From a virus, in the IMG/VR virus record IMGVR_UViG_3300049847_000198, positions 1-64,000 of that record: a stretch of DNA of 64,000 nucleotides; one strand, 5' to 3'. The position numbers and the translations under genes are program-made. Shown piece by piece: positions 14,512-23,132 of this stretch. Each line of letters opens with the position of its first letter. The stretch's first letter is position 1. The notes under the pieces were generated by a model that was not told where the DNA came from, did not search any database, and saw only the letters and a list, made by a program, of their open reading frames with translations.

Positions 14512-15978
14512 CTAGGAACCCAAAAGAACGTCGATCAAACCGACTGAACTTGCGTGCCTTGGCGCACAGTCAGCGTAGCTGGTCGCTCGTATAGCAAGCA
14601 CCCGGCGAGCAAAATCTGTGCTGTCGCTGTTCGTCATCGCCATGTCCATGACACCGGCCATACCCATGAGGATTTCGGACGGCACAATCGCGAGGATCAT
14701 GGTCAAGTCCGTCGCCGAACCCTTCGCTCGGTTGTTCGGCGTGTTCGTGGACTTGATGACCGGGTTGGAATCGACGCTCGGAGCCTGACCGACACCGCGA
14801 GCGGCGTCGTCGAAGACGTATCGACCGAGAGAGTCCTTACGCTTCGTCACGGCGGTCCAGAGACCGGGTCGTGTCAGAACCGCTACGCCGCGATCTGTCG
14901 GGGCGTTCGCTTCGTCCATGTCGGCAATCAAGAAAGAGATGTCCGACGTGCCAAGCGTGTTACCGTTCGCCCCAACGGTCGAGGCGACACGGGTGATGAT
15001 GCCAGAGACACCGACCAAGCCGGGAATCTCGTTGGAACCGTGACCAGCCCCGTCGAACATATCGCGGTCGATCTTCAACATCGAGACGCGAGCCAAGTCT
15101 TCGCGGATCAAGGCTTCCACCGAGATGCTCGCGTACTTGATGAGGTCTTCAGTGACCTTCGACAAGCCAGAGTAAGCCTGAGCGGCGAGATCGACGGTGT
15201 TGAACGTCATCTCGGTCTCAGAGATCGTCCCGAACTCAGAGTATCCGTCAACGGTGTTGGCGGTGATCTGACGCGGATACCGAATCAACCCCTGCGGAGG
15301 CAGCGGGAACTGACGCACGCCAGCACGGGCGAACGCCAAGCTGTTACGCAGAATCTCGATCAACTCACCCTGAGCAGCGAGCGGACGCAAGTAGCCGCCC
15401 TGTCCAGCTGTGGTGTAGTTGTTCGGGTCTTTCTGGATGTCCATCCCCTTCAGGACGCCGCGCTGACGCAACCACGCGAGTTCGTCAGGATCAACGCTCG
15501 GCGAAGAACCGAAGTTCTGCTGAATCTCCTTGATGACGTCCATCGGGACGCCGGGAGCCTCAGTCGGTGTTCCGTCTTCCTTCATGCATGAGTGCGGGTC
15601 GATGCGGAGCAGTTCCGAAGAAATCGGGCACATCGTTTCCGAAGAAAGACCAAGTCCCTTCGAGATTCGCTTGTTGAGGTCGGTCTCGTAGGCACAGTGC
15701 TTGCGCCAATCAGAGTTCTTCTGAACGTCACGCTCAAAGAGACCGCGAACCATGTTCTGGAAGCGGAAGGACTGAGAAGTCCCGCCACTCTTCTTCATGT
15801 CGATCTGACCGGCAGGTGCTTGTGCCTTACCCTTCTCGTTGATGAGCGACTTCATCTCGGCGATGTCGCTCTTGAGTGTGTCGAGACCTTCAAGACCCTT
15901 GTTGATCTTGCCGATTTCGTCGGCCAGCGATTGAGCCGGATCGAGAGCAGGTTTGTCGAGCGTTGCGGTATCAGCCAT
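14512..15978 (-). CDS. Major capsid protein, HK97 fold
   Basis: A 488-residue protein with the features of HK97-type capsid proteins: an N-terminal coiled-coil, probably cleaved, region (about 1-60), a long variable part, then the conserved core (TTAGQGGYLRPL; E-loop and spine region; FLIADMDEAN; GLWTAVTKRKDSLGRYVFD). It forms the icosahedral shell. It is the last gene of the head operon (portal, small protein, XkdF-like protease, scaffold-like protein, capsid) and is followed by a strong terminator. The rather long N-terminal half suggests an added domain. Confidence 0.88.
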   Translation of the reverse strand: MADTATLDKPALDPAQSLADEIGKINKGLEGLDTLKSDIAEMKSLINEKGKAQAPAGQIDMKKSGGTSQSFRFQNMVRGLFERDVQKNSDWRKHCAYETDLNKRISKGLGLSSETMCPISSELLRIDPHSCMKEDGTPTEAPGVPMDVIKEIQQNFGSSPSVDPDELAWLRQRGVLKGMDIQKDPNNYTTAGQGGYLRPLAAQGELIEILRNSLAFARAGVRQFPLPPQGLIRYPRQITANTVDGYSEFGTISETEMTFNTVDLAAQAYSGLSKVTEDLIKYASISVEALIREDLARVSMLKIDRDMFDGAGHGSNEIPGLVGVSGIITRVASTVGANGNTLGTSDISFLIADMDEANAPTDRGVAVLTRPGLWTAVTKRKDSLGRYVFDDAARGVGQAPSVDSNPVIKSTNTPNNRAKGSATDLTMILAIVPSEILMGMAGVMDMAMTNSDSTDFARRVLAIRATSYADCAPRHASSVGLIDVLLGS

Positions 15979-16019
15979 TTTGAATATCCCTCTTCAAAAG
16001 ATTGGTGAGAAAAGACCGA

Positions 16020-17012
16020 TTAGTTGTTGAGGTCGAAGTCTGGGTCTTTCCCCATCGCCTTCAGCAACGACCTTTTTGTTTCGCTGTATTCGTTATGCAC
16101 GCTTTGGATTTTCTTAGCCGCTCCTTTGAGAACCGACATATATTCGTCCAACTCGTGCTGTTCACGCTGTTTCTCTAAGATTCGTGCCACCCGCGTCAAT
16201 AACGGTTCCTCTGTTGAGGCTACTTCTTTGACGGTTTCAACAAGAATCTCTTCGACGAGCGTTGGCGTTTCAGGCTTCGCGGTAGCGTCTAGCGAAGCGA
16301 GTGTTATCAGATGTCCGGGACCATCCTTCAGGTCATCTGATTCTTTCTTGGTCATCGAAGCACTTGCTGTCGCCGCAGGCTTCGGAGTCGGTGACGCAGC
16401 GGGAGGTGTTGGCGCCGCAGGCTTCGGTTGCAAAGCAACGAGGACAGGAACCAGCTTTTGTAAAGCGGCGAGCACATCATCAAGCGACGTGCCTTCACTC
16501 TCTTGTTCCTCTTCAACGTCCGGCACATCAACGCCGTGATACGCGGCAACCTTTGCTAGACGCAGCTTGTCCTTACTGTTCATGCTGCCGCTATTCGCGA
16601 CGAGTTCTTTGAGCGTTCGCTGCAACTCCATCTTGGTCTCGTCAGAGACAGTTGGAGTCACCATTTCGGTGTTTTGCACGACTGGTTCTTTGGCGATTTC
16701 TGTGTCTTCTTTGTGCGTACATTTACAGATGTCGCCTTCGCCAGACATCTCTTTGCTGCACTTCTCGCACTTGCCTTGCTTGGCGTTAGGTCGCAACGGC
16801 GCAGCGGAGTCCGTGCTCATGGCGTCTTTCTTCAAAAGAACGTCAATGTCACCACTGTCGTCGTCACCGTCGTCGTCTTCTGGACCGTCCGCTTCCTTGA
16901 CGATCAAGAACTTCGCCATCGGGACGGCGGGATTATTGACCAACGAAACTTCCTTGACCGTCAAGCCAACGATTTCGCCTTCGTCTTCACTGAGTTGGTC
17001 CGCAGTTTTCAT
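16020..17012 (-). CDS. Scaffold-like head assembly protein with XkdF-type start and zinc knuckle
   Basis: A 330-residue protein. The first about 40 residues (EGEIVGLTVKEVSLVNNPAVP) match the motif where XkdF-type prohead proteases recognise their product. An Asp-rich stretch, a zinc knuckle (CEKCSKE, then CKC), a Pro/Ala linker (about 200-225) and charged helices follow. Composition and position between protease and capsid suggest a scaffold that shapes the prohead and is later cleaved. Start ATG 17012. Confidence 0.65.
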   Translation of the reverse strand: MKTADQLSEDEGEIVGLTVKEVSLVNNPAVPMAKFLIVKEADGPEDDDGDDDSGDIDVLLKKDAMSTDSAAPLRPNAKQGKCEKCSKEMSGEGDICKCTHKEDTEIAKEPVVQNTEMVTPTVSDETKMELQRTLKELVANSGSMNSKDKLRLAKVAAYHGVDVPDVEEEQESEGTSLDDVLAALQKLVPVLVALQPKPAAPTPPAASPTPKPAATASASMTKKESDDLKDGPGHLITLASLDATAKPETPTLVEEILVETVKEVASTEEPLLTRVARILEKQREQHELDEYMSVLKGAAKKIQSVHNEYSETKRSLLKAMGKDPDFDLNN

Positions 17013-17026
17013 GGTTCACCATCAAG

Positions 17027-17455
17027 CTATTTTGGAGGAAGTCGTTGGATGATCTTGTCTGCTCTTCCGCCAATCGAAAGGCCAGTGATCTCTCCAGACA
17101 GAATCTTTTGAATGAGTTCTTTTGAGAACACCTTGATGCCCTGGAACCAAGTCCCGGCAGGGTAGGTGACGCTCTTCGAGACGAGGTCAAAGGTCATTTC
17201 TCGATCGGACTGAAAGTTGTCTACGAGGACCGCTGAGGACTTCGCCAAAAGCGCCTGATGGCGATAGCCGATGTCCTGATAACGCTCCATGAAGTCGTCC
17301 AGCGTCTCGCGAATCTCTTCTTTTGTGATCCACTGGTCCTGAAGGTCCATCTTCCCTGGAACGAGGGCAGCGGCGAACACATACAGGTATTCCTTGTGGT
17401 TCTTGTCCTTTCGGAGAACCGTGGAAGCCTTCGTGATTTCGTGTGTTTGATTCAC
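17027..17455 (-). CDS. XkdF-like prohead protease
   Basis: A 142-residue protein with the XkdF (putative phage serine protease) pattern: a strand YVFAAALVPGKMDLQDQWI, an Asp-Ile-Gly-Tyr-Arg-His (catalytic His candidate), and the end motif GTWFQGIKVF and LSGEITGLSIGG. It should cleave scaffold and capsid tails during head maturation. It is split from the scaffold-like gene by 14 bases, whereas many relatives have both in one chain. Confidence 0.75.
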   Translation of the reverse strand: MNQTHEITKASTVLRKDKNHKEYLYVFAAALVPGKMDLQDQWITKEEIRETLDDFMERYQDIGYRHQALLAKSSAVLVDNFQSDREMTFDLVSKSVTYPAGTWFQGIKVFSKELIQKILSGEITGLSIGGRADKIIQRLPPK

Positions 17456-17458
17456 TTC

Positions 17459-17680
17459 TTAATCCTCAATCAGTTTCACAAGTTCGCCGGACTGCGGAGT
17501 CACGATGAACAGCGCGCCGGGGGCTTCCGTGTCCGTGATCTCGTAGTGGTCGTCGTAAGCAGCCGTGATCGTGACGTGCTGGAACACTTCTCCGATTCGG
17601 CATTGAGGTGAATAAACAGTCGATGGACCGGATGAGTAACATCCAGACCTTGCCGCCAAGGCGGTCAACATTGCGTGCAT
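17459..17680 (-). CDS. Hypothetical head-operon protein, 73 aa
   Basis: A small gene between portal and protease; start ATG 17680 with AGGAG at good spacing. The N-terminus is Ala/Ser/Gly-rich; the rest is beta-like (VFQHVTITAAYDDHYEITD). A minor head or decoration role would fit the position, but there is no direct evidence. Confidence 0.5.
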   Translation of the reverse strand: MHAMLTALAARSGCYSSGPSTVYSPQCRIGEVFQHVTITAAYDDHYEITDTEAPGALFIVTPQSGELVKLIED

Positions 17681-17691
17681 GTGTAAATCTC

Positions 17692-19068
17692 CTAAATCAC
17701 GGCCAAGTTTGCAGTGTCGGACTCTATTCCGCCGAGGCCGACCGTGTCATTATCAGTGTCATCGTCGTTCCCGAACGGTGCGATAGTAACGCCAGCCTGA
17801 AGCGTCGGGCGGTGTCCGCCAAGTTCAAACGGCGGTAGGTTGAACAGCAACTTACGGGCTTCGTTCTGGTCAATAGCGCCGAGATGTCCGAGCGTTTCAA
17901 TCGCCTTGGTCATCGACTGAAGATCAGACACGTCGAATGGTCCAACCTGAATCAACAGGTCTGGTTCAAAATCTTTCGCCAAGCCGTTCGTCAACGCTTG
18001 CCCGTAAGCCACGAGGCGAGGATTGATGCAGTTCTCGGCGTAAGTTTTCAATGACGCCTGAGCGGACGCACGCGAGGCGTTCTGATTGAGTCCGACAACC
18101 TCTAGCGGCATCTGGAACGTGGCCGAAATGAACTTCAGCGTCATCATCAGCGAATCGGCATAGTTCAATTCGCTGCCGCCGCCCTTGGGACTAGACAGCA
18201 TTTTCATGCCGCTGTGCAGCACCATCGGGACGCCGGACTGCTCAGAAACGCGATGCTGACTCCAGATTTCATGCACCAACTGCTTGAGTTGATGTGCAGA
18301 CCCAATCTTCTGGTCTGTACCAAGAATCAAGCCCGGTTCGGCGTAGTTTGAAAAACGATATCGCTCGCGTGTGAACATCTCGTTTTCGAGTTCAACCGCT
18401 GCCTCGCACGCGAGCGTATGCGGGAACCCATAGAACCGCTGTGTGCCTTGCTGATCTGGCGACGCCTCTTTGACGTGGATCATCTCGTTCGCGTGAACGT
18501 CCCACATCGCCGCCCCGAAGTACCGAGCAGAGACGCGATAGCCTTGGACCCAGTCGTCAGAACTCGGAATCACTCGCACGAACTGCGGAGAGATGGGATG
18601 CAATGCGACAGGCGTTCCGAATCCGTTCTTCACCTTCAGGGCGTAAGCGTTGCCGCTGAGTAACTGCCACGAAATCATCATCTCGTGAAAAACAGCAGGT
18701 GTGTACGCGGGATTCGGATCGTTCAGCAGTTCGACAAGCGGGTGATTCGCGGAGACGGGCAGGAAGACTTCGCCTGACTTCTTCCACTTTCTTCGCAGCA
18801 CTTTGTAGCCCATCGTCGCGATCTTCGACGCGATGGCCTTCGTGCAGATGTAGAGCGAACCCTTGTAGAGCGACAGGATTTGATCGTGATTCGCCGACCA
18901 TTCCGCAGTGCGTTTTACGCCGGGAAGTCCGTAGTAGTCCCCGATCAGCATTCGGGAGACTGAAGCGATACCGCCAGTGTTCTTGTTGTATGCCTTACGC
19001 ATCGGCACCGCAGGGCCGAAATGGCTAAGTCGCGTTCTGTTCTGCTGCATCAGATTTGCGAGTGCCAT
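17692..19068 (-). CDS. Portal protein, HK97 type
   Basis: A 458-residue portal protein: the stem and wing region carries SLYICTKAIASKIATM, HPLVELLNDPNP and the FHEMMISWQLLSGNAY motif typical of the family, and a long helical section with LNYADSLMMTLKFISATFQ and PLEVVG. Twelve copies form the DNA gate at one vertex and the site where terminase docks. It is the first conserved gene of the head operon. The C-terminal about 30 residues are acidic and low in complexity. Confidence 0.88.
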   Translation of the reverse strand: MALANLMQQNRTRLSHFGPAVPMRKAYNKNTGGIASVSRMLIGDYYGLPGVKRTAEWSANHDQILSLYKGSLYICTKAIASKIATMGYKVLRRKWKKSGEVFLPVSANHPLVELLNDPNPAYTPAVFHEMMISWQLLSGNAYALKVKNGFGTPVALHPISPQFVRVIPSSDDWVQGYRVSARYFGAAMWDVHANEMIHVKEASPDQQGTQRFYGFPHTLACEAAVELENEMFTRERYRFSNYAEPGLILGTDQKIGSAHQLKQLVHEIWSQHRVSEQSGVPMVLHSGMKMLSSPKGGGSELNYADSLMMTLKFISATFQMPLEVVGLNQNASRASAQASLKTYAENCINPRLVAYGQALTNGLAKDFEPDLLIQVGPFDVSDLQSMTKAIETLGHLGAIDQNEARKLLFNLPPFELGGHRPTLQAGVTIAPFGNDDDTDNDTVGLGGIESDTANLAVI

Positions 19069-19468
19069 GTTGCTCGTGCCCAGACATTGTGGCTAACAAA
19101 GACTCGACCGACTTCTGAAGGACTTGGTTCTGCGTGTCGTAAAACCTTGCCCCATGTTCCAGAATGGCGATCTTGTCGTTGGATATTTCAACATCCATTT
19201 GTAACCGACGCACGTCAGCACGCAAAGCTATGTTCGCGGACAAGGCTGCTGCTAGTTCTGTTTCCTTAGCCTCTCTTTCACGCCGAGCAGCATTCTTTTC
19301 TTGTGTTTCGGACTGCAAAAGAACTTCAAGCTGTGTATTCTTTTTGCTATAAGAAACAATCTTGGCGTCTGCCTTTGTAAGTCTTTCGAGAGTCTCTGCG
19401 AGTTCAGCCTCTTTGTCGGATAGTTCTTTCTGTCTGTCTCCAGCGATACGAAACCAGACGTCTCTCAT
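19025..19468 (-). CDS. Coiled-coil protein upstream of portal
   Basis: A highly charged Glu/Lys/Ala-rich helical protein that should form a long coiled coil. I prefer ATG 19468 (148 residues), because the farther ATG 19567 would overlap the divergent gene at 19543. It overlaps the portal start by 44 bases in another frame. In head operons this place is often held by a terminase small subunit or a head-tail protein, but no such signature is seen. Confidence 0.5.
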   Translation of the reverse strand: MRDVWFRIAGDRQKELSDKEAELAETLERLTKADAKIVSYSKKNTQLEVLLQSETQEKNAARREREAKETELAAALSANIALRADVRRLQMDVEISNDKIAILEHGARFYDTQNQVLQKSVESLLATMSGHEQHGTRKSDAAEQNAT

Positions 19469-19542
19469 TAGCCGAACATCTTTGAATTTCTGGATCAACC
19501 GACGCCGTGACGCCTGCACAATAGAGAAGTGGGGATGACGTA

Positions 19543-19989
19543 ATGAAGAAAGGGGGTCGAAGAGCATCGTTGATTCCGAGCGAGTTCAGTTCTGCTAGAC
19601 GCTGGCGATTTCTCGAAGACAGCGAACTGCCAGACTGTAAGTTAAAACGAAAGAAGATACACCCCAATGACGATCTGCCGATGACAGACAGCGGCGAATG
19701 GCTGATCCGCAACGACGTACCGAAGCAGGCATGGCGGCACTACACGAACCGAAATCTCTACGACATTCTCATTCAGCCGCCAGCAGGTTGGCTGTCAACG
19801 TGGTCGCAGTCGAAAGGCGAAGGTTCGATTTTTTACCCGCACTTGCCGTACTGGACTGCCATGACCGATATTTTCGAGAAGCATGACATCCTTGAAAAAC
19901 TAAAGGACGCAGGCGTTTCAGGCTGGGTGCCAGCCGATAAACGAAGAGAGCACACCGAGCAGGTCAAGAAAATCTTGACTCAGGCTTGA
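19543..19989 (+). CDS. Hypothetical protein, 148 aa
   Basis: A soluble protein starting at ATG 19543 with a GGGGA element upstream. Trp/Tyr-rich middle (WLSTWSQSKGEGSIFYPHL). The DIFEKHDILEKLKDAGV segment looks like a helical DNA- or protein-binding end. It faces the coiled-coil gene divergently. No family is recognised. Confidence 0.5.
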   Translation: MKKGGRRASLIPSEFSSARRWRFLEDSELPDCKLKRKKIHPNDDLPMTDSGEWLIRNDVPKQAWRHYTNRNLYDILIQPPAGWLSTWSQSKGEGSIFYPHLPYWTAMTDIFEKHDILEKLKDAGVSGWVPADKRREHTEQVKKILTQA

Positions 19990-20013
19990 GTTCCTAGTTC
20001 GTTTTGGTAAACT
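19985..20013 (+). promoter_or_regulatory. GTTCGTTTTGG box promoter
   Basis: GTTCGTTTTGG (19997-20007) directly followed by TAAACT (20008-20013). A weak -35 (TTGAGT, 19986-19991) lies 16 bases before the -10. It precedes the operon that begins at 20044. Confidence 0.6.
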
Positions 20014-20043
20014 GCCGCAATCTCGAATCACGAAAGGATTCCG

Positions 20044-20409
20044 ATGCACGAAGTCACGAGTCACGCAGTTGGGATTTTGAACGAAAAGTTGTCGATCATC
20101 GCGACCGGAGGAAAAGGTCCGGGCGGTGCTTATCTGGAATACGACATTATTCTGCCGCCTGAATGCGAAGGCGTTCTTGGTCCGCATCTGACATTCCAGA
20201 ATGGCGACCCGAACGTGAAGGTCAACGGGATCACTGGAGAATGCCTCATCGCAATCGCGATTGATCGACTCGCAGGTTTTCAGACAGGTCCGTTTCAGTG
20301 CCGCGAGAACGCAATCGCCATCACGCACCTAGAGACAGCGCTGCTATGGATTCAGAAACGGCAGCGTGAACGTGCTGTTAGAGGTGTTGAAGGCAAACAG
20401 GAGCGATAA
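20044..20409 (+). CDS. Hypothetical protein, 121 aa
   Basis: The first gene of the operon behind a box promoter; CGAAAGGA lies upstream of ATG 20044. Mixed alpha/beta protein (YLEYDIILPPECEGVLGPHLTF) with a basic C-terminal helix. It is directly followed by a DUF1064 nuclease, so a role in phage recombination or replication is possible. Not recognised. Confidence 0.5.
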   Translation: MHEVTSHAVGILNEKLSIIATGGKGPGGAYLEYDIILPPECEGVLGPHLTFQNGDPNVKVNGITGECLIAIAIDRLAGFQTGPFQCRENAIAITHLETALLWIQKRQRERAVRGVEGKQER

Positions 20410-20775
20410 GTGGGCCTTCGTCTCTCACAAAAAGACGCGGAGAAGTTCGGACTGACCGACAAGAAGAAGTCGTCGAAATACCGTAATAAACGCACCGCGA
20501 GAGGTTTTGACAGCAAGAAAGAGGAGCGGCGATTTGACGAACTGGTCATGCTGGAGGCGAATGGCGTCATAAAGAACCTTGAGCGACAGGTGAGATACCG
20601 ATTCGAGCACAGAGACATTCATATTTGCGACTACGTTGCCGACTTTGTTTATGTCGAAAATCAAATCACTGTGGTCGAGGATGTGAAGTCGCCAATGACT
20701 CGCAAATTGCCAGCTTACAGGATCAAAGCCAAGCTCATGTTGGCGTTCTTTTCGATAGCGATCAGAGAGACGTAA
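20410..20775 (+). CDS. DUF1064 phage endonuclease
   Basis: A 121-residue protein (GTG start) with the DUF1064 pattern: KYRNKRTARGFDSKKEERRF at the N-terminus, LERQVRYRF, a DYVADFVY strand and VVEDVKS with the Glu-x-Lys-like nuclease signature. The family belongs to the restriction-endonuclease-like fold and probably acts as a nicking or Holliday-junction nuclease in phage recombination or replication. It is adjacent to a second nuclease-fold protein. Confidence 0.7.
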   Translation: MGLRLSQKDAEKFGLTDKKKSSKYRNKRTARGFDSKKEERRFDELVMLEANGVIKNLERQVRYRFEHRDIHICDYVADFVYVENQITVVEDVKSPMTRKLPAYRIKAKLMLAFFSIAIRET

Positions 20776-20776
20776 A

Positions 20777-21454
20777 TTGCCCAAAGTCCTGCCGAACCCG
20801 CATCCAGTCGGGACGAATCAATGGAAAGAATTTAACACCGAGCAGTGGGTCTGTGAGCGTTGGAAGAAGGCGCATCCGAAGAAGCCAAAGAAGAAATACT
20901 ACGTTCGGAAGGGGACTCCGCGAGGTAGACCGCCGAAAACAAAGATTCCCGTGGTTTCCCTGAAAGAACGCATGAAGCGAAGACGCGAACTAGCCATTGT
21001 CGCTGCCGAAAGACTCGCGGAGTACGGCATTCATGCTTGGACGCTGCGGAACGGATTCGTTCTTGAACTGTACGACGATTCCAGAGGCAAGGTTAAGAAA
21101 GAGTACGAGTACGCGGGCATCAAAGGTGCGGCAGAGGTAACGGGAGTGCTGCCAGACGGACGCCGTCTTGAGGTCTGCTGTCCCGTCCGTAAAGAACCGA
21201 GCGTTCATCAGGCAAAGTTCATCAGGAAGATTAACGAATCAGGAGGTATTGCATTCGCGATCTGGTCCGTAACGGAACTGGACGCACACATACAAAAACT
21301 TGGATACGAACTGAGAGAGAACCGTGACAAAGACGAAAAAGAAGCCAGTACAGAAGAAGGTCAATGTGGACCCAGCGCACCCGACGTGCCTGTTGAGCAA
21401 CCTGCGGGAAGCGGAGAACAGCCGCCGCAAGATGCTCAATGCGTCCCATTCTAA
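20777..21454 (+). CDS. VRR-NUC-like protein with altered catalytic residues
   Basis: A 225-residue protein starting at TTG 20777. Basic Lys/Pro-rich N-terminus (about 1-70), then the VRR-NUC fold: GIKGAAEVTGVLPDGR, LEVCCPVRKEPSVHQAKF, INESGGIAFAIWSV. Active members have G-x-x-D and E-V-K; here Asp is Glu and Lys is Cys, so it may be inactive or have changed chemistry. The C-terminal about 45 residues are acidic, Pro/Gly-rich and overlap the next gene. Confidence 0.6.
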   Translation: MPKVLPNPHPVGTNQWKEFNTEQWVCERWKKAHPKKPKKKYYVRKGTPRGRPPKTKIPVVSLKERMKRRRELAIVAAERLAEYGIHAWTLRNGFVLELYDDSRGKVKKEYEYAGIKGAAEVTGVLPDGRRLEVCCPVRKEPSVHQAKFIRKINESGGIAFAIWSVTELDAHIQKLGYELRENRDKDEKEASTEEGQCGPSAPDVPVEQPAGSGEQPPQDAQCVPF

Positions 21455-21668
21455 GGACGACAATTACGAACCATTGCCGCTTGTTTCTCTTCGAGACATT
21501 GCCGGCAAGGTGCGGTATCGCCAGAAGGGCGGAAAGCAGTCGTGCATGAGCGTTGCTGGTGTGTGGCGTATTGAAAAAGGTGGCGAGGTGACGCTTGGAG
21601 TTGCTCGTGCTCTGGCTGGATACTTCGGCAAGAGTGTCTGCGAAGTATGGCCGGACCTGGATGCGTAA
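21324..21668 (+). CDS. HTH (Cro/C1-like) regulator
   Basis: GTG 21324 gives 114 residues and a 131-base overlap with the nuclease-like gene; ATG 21432 gives a shorter form. The C-terminal two thirds read as an XRE-type helix-turn-helix (LVSLRDIAGKVRYRQKGG, SVAGVWRIEKGGEVTLGVAR, ALAGYFGKSVCEVWPDL). It is probably a DNA-binding regulator of phage genes. Confidence 0.6.
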   Translation: MTKTKKKPVQKKVNVDPAHPTCLLSNLREAENSRRKMLNASHSKDDNYEPLPLVSLRDIAGKVRYRQKGGKQSCMSVAGVWRIEKGGEVTLGVARALAGYFGKSVCEVWPDLDA

Positions 21669-21680
21669 TTGGGGTTTTGT

Positions 21681-22037
21681 ATGAAATACAAAGAGGCGTG
21701 TTGGGTTGTCGTCGCTGGGATTTCCGCATACTTCGGAATCGAGCGACTATTTATCGTCCCTCAGCTTGGTCCCGCAGATTTCACGACGAAGTTTAAGGAC
21801 TTTGCTCACATCTGGGTCGGAGTCCTTGTGGGCGTTTCAGGTTCATTGATTGCGGTTTCAAAAATAATGCCAATGTGCCTTGGAAGAGGTTCCGCCGAGA
21901 GCGAAAGATTTTCTCTTAGGTCTTTTCGATGCGGACTCATAGTCGCTGCAATCGCTGTCGGGCTGATTGCGTTTGAGGGTTGGGCGTTCTTCTTTCAAAA
22001 AAACCATCAGATAGCGACTCCACTGATTTCGAGATAA
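21681..22037 (+). CDS. Membrane protein with three predicted helices
   Basis: ATG 21681 with GGGG upstream (TTG 21669 is possible). A 118-residue protein with hydrophobic segments at about 7-25, 45-65 and 88-105. No motif for transport or lysis is seen; it could be a small phage membrane protein for superinfection exclusion or lysis. Confidence 0.55.
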   Translation: MKYKEACWVVVAGISAYFGIERLFIVPQLGPADFTTKFKDFAHIWVGVLVGVSGSLIAVSKIMPMCLGRGSAESERFSLRSFRCGLIVAAIAVGLIAFEGWAFFFQKNHQIATPLISR

Positions 22038-22073
22038 CGCTTCGGTTGACCGACGGCGCGAAGGGCGACAGAC

Positions 22074-22430
22074 ATGGAAGGCACGAACACCGTCGAATCG
22101 CCATTCGACTCGCCGTCCGGTCGAGCGGATTGTTCAGACTCGCACTCAATCCGTCTCGCAGTGAACGATTGTTATGCGCGCTGTTTGCTGGCTGATGGAC
22201 CGACTTTTGATTTGCCATATTTGTTGTGTCAGTTGAAAAAACGCCCGCACAAGACTGATCGAGAAGTCTGGTATCTACGATTGCTTGAGGTGCTTCGCGA
22301 TGAGGGTCTTCAGTCCGCAAAAGAGATGGTTAGTCAGACTGTCGCAAAACTGAGGAAAGACAAGACTGATTTTGGACTGAACGACAAAGGTAACTGGGCC
22401 GCGAGAACGGCCAGGGAGGTTAAATCGTGA
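22074..22430 (+). CDS. Hypothetical protein, 118 aa
   Basis: A soluble, partly helical protein with a basic C-terminal region (SQTVAKLRKDKTDFGL). ATG 22074. Its stop overlaps the GTG of the next gene. No recognised family. Confidence 0.5.
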   Translation: MEGTNTVESPFDSPSGRADCSDSHSIRLAVNDCYARCLLADGPTFDLPYLLCQLKKRPHKTDREVWYLRLLEVLRDEGLQSAKEMVSQTVAKLRKDKTDFGLNDKGNWAARTAREVKS

Positions 22431-22741
22431 AGACGCCCGCAAAGGCTAAGCGAATCGCTGCTCCAGTTGACCGACTTGTTCGCCGTTCATGGGCCGCCGC
22501 GCTGTGGTTTCAGGATTTACGAACAGACCGTAATACGGCCTTTGGCGATTGCCGCGAGGTGTTGCGTGTCGTGTTGAGTTTCGAGACGTGGTTCATGTCC
22601 GACCAGTGGGACCAGGGCTGGGTTTCCGAAACGCAACGGCGACTGCGGGCGATAGTGGAACAGCCGCAGCGACACATGGGGAGTGACCCAACGCTGTTGC
22701 CGGATTTGTATGAGTGTTTAATTTCTTGCCTTTGTGAGTGA
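22427..22741 (+). CDS. Hypothetical protein, 104 aa
   Basis: GTG start in an overlap with the previous stop. Trp-rich helical protein with basic N-terminus (KTPAKAKRIAAPVDRLVRR). It could bind nucleic acid. No recognised family. Confidence 0.5.
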   Translation: MKTPAKAKRIAAPVDRLVRRSWAAALWFQDLRTDRNTAFGDCREVLRVVLSFETWFMSDQWDQGWVSETQRRLRAIVEQPQRHMGSDPTLLPDLYECLISCLCE

Positions 22742-22808
22742 AGGCGAACTCCAAGTTCGCCTGCGGTACTCCGTCAGTCGCAACGGCTGTTATATCGGTT
22801 TGGAGAAA

Positions 22809-23066
22809 ATGACACTCACGCTCAAGCAAATCACCAGATCGCTGCTCGTTAAGTCATTCGAGCGTGCGACTGTGCATAAAGCCGCTCTGTCACGCACTCC
22901 GCTAGTCGTTCGTGTGAGCAGTGGAGATGACGTTGATGTTCCCAAGTCGTTTGAGGTGTTTCCTGTCATCAAAACGGACGGCACGAACCGAGAAGTCCTG
23001 AGATGGGTGATACACACGTCTCTCTACGACATCGACGTGACCGAAGACATTGTTGCGTATCCGTAG
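22809..23066 (+). CDS. Hypothetical protein, 85 aa
   Basis: ATG 22809 with GGAGA at correct spacing. A compact alpha/beta protein (SLLVKSFERATVHKAALSRT, then strands). Not recognised. Confidence 0.5.
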   Translation: MTLTLKQITRSLLVKSFERATVHKAALSRTPLVVRVSSGDDVDVPKSFEVFPVIKTDGTNREVLRWVIHTSLYDIDVTEDIVAYP

Positions 23067-23132
23067 GCGAATTGCCCTACGCGGACTGAATAACCATACT
23101 CTGAGGAAACACAGCCTTCCTTGGAGTTGAAA

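Noticed and set aside
14267-14515. A plus-strand frame between tnpB and capsid
   Set aside because: It runs through the capsid terminator hairpin and lacks a ribosome site.
14554-15591. A long plus-strand frame opposite the major capsid gene
   Set aside because: It is the antisense shadow of the capsid gene; the product is Arg/His-rich and has no start signal.
20410-20775. Terminase small subunit or integrase in this nuclease area
   Set aside because: The pattern fits DUF1064; no catalytic Tyr/Arg of an integrase and no terminase ATPase motifs were found anywhere in the window.
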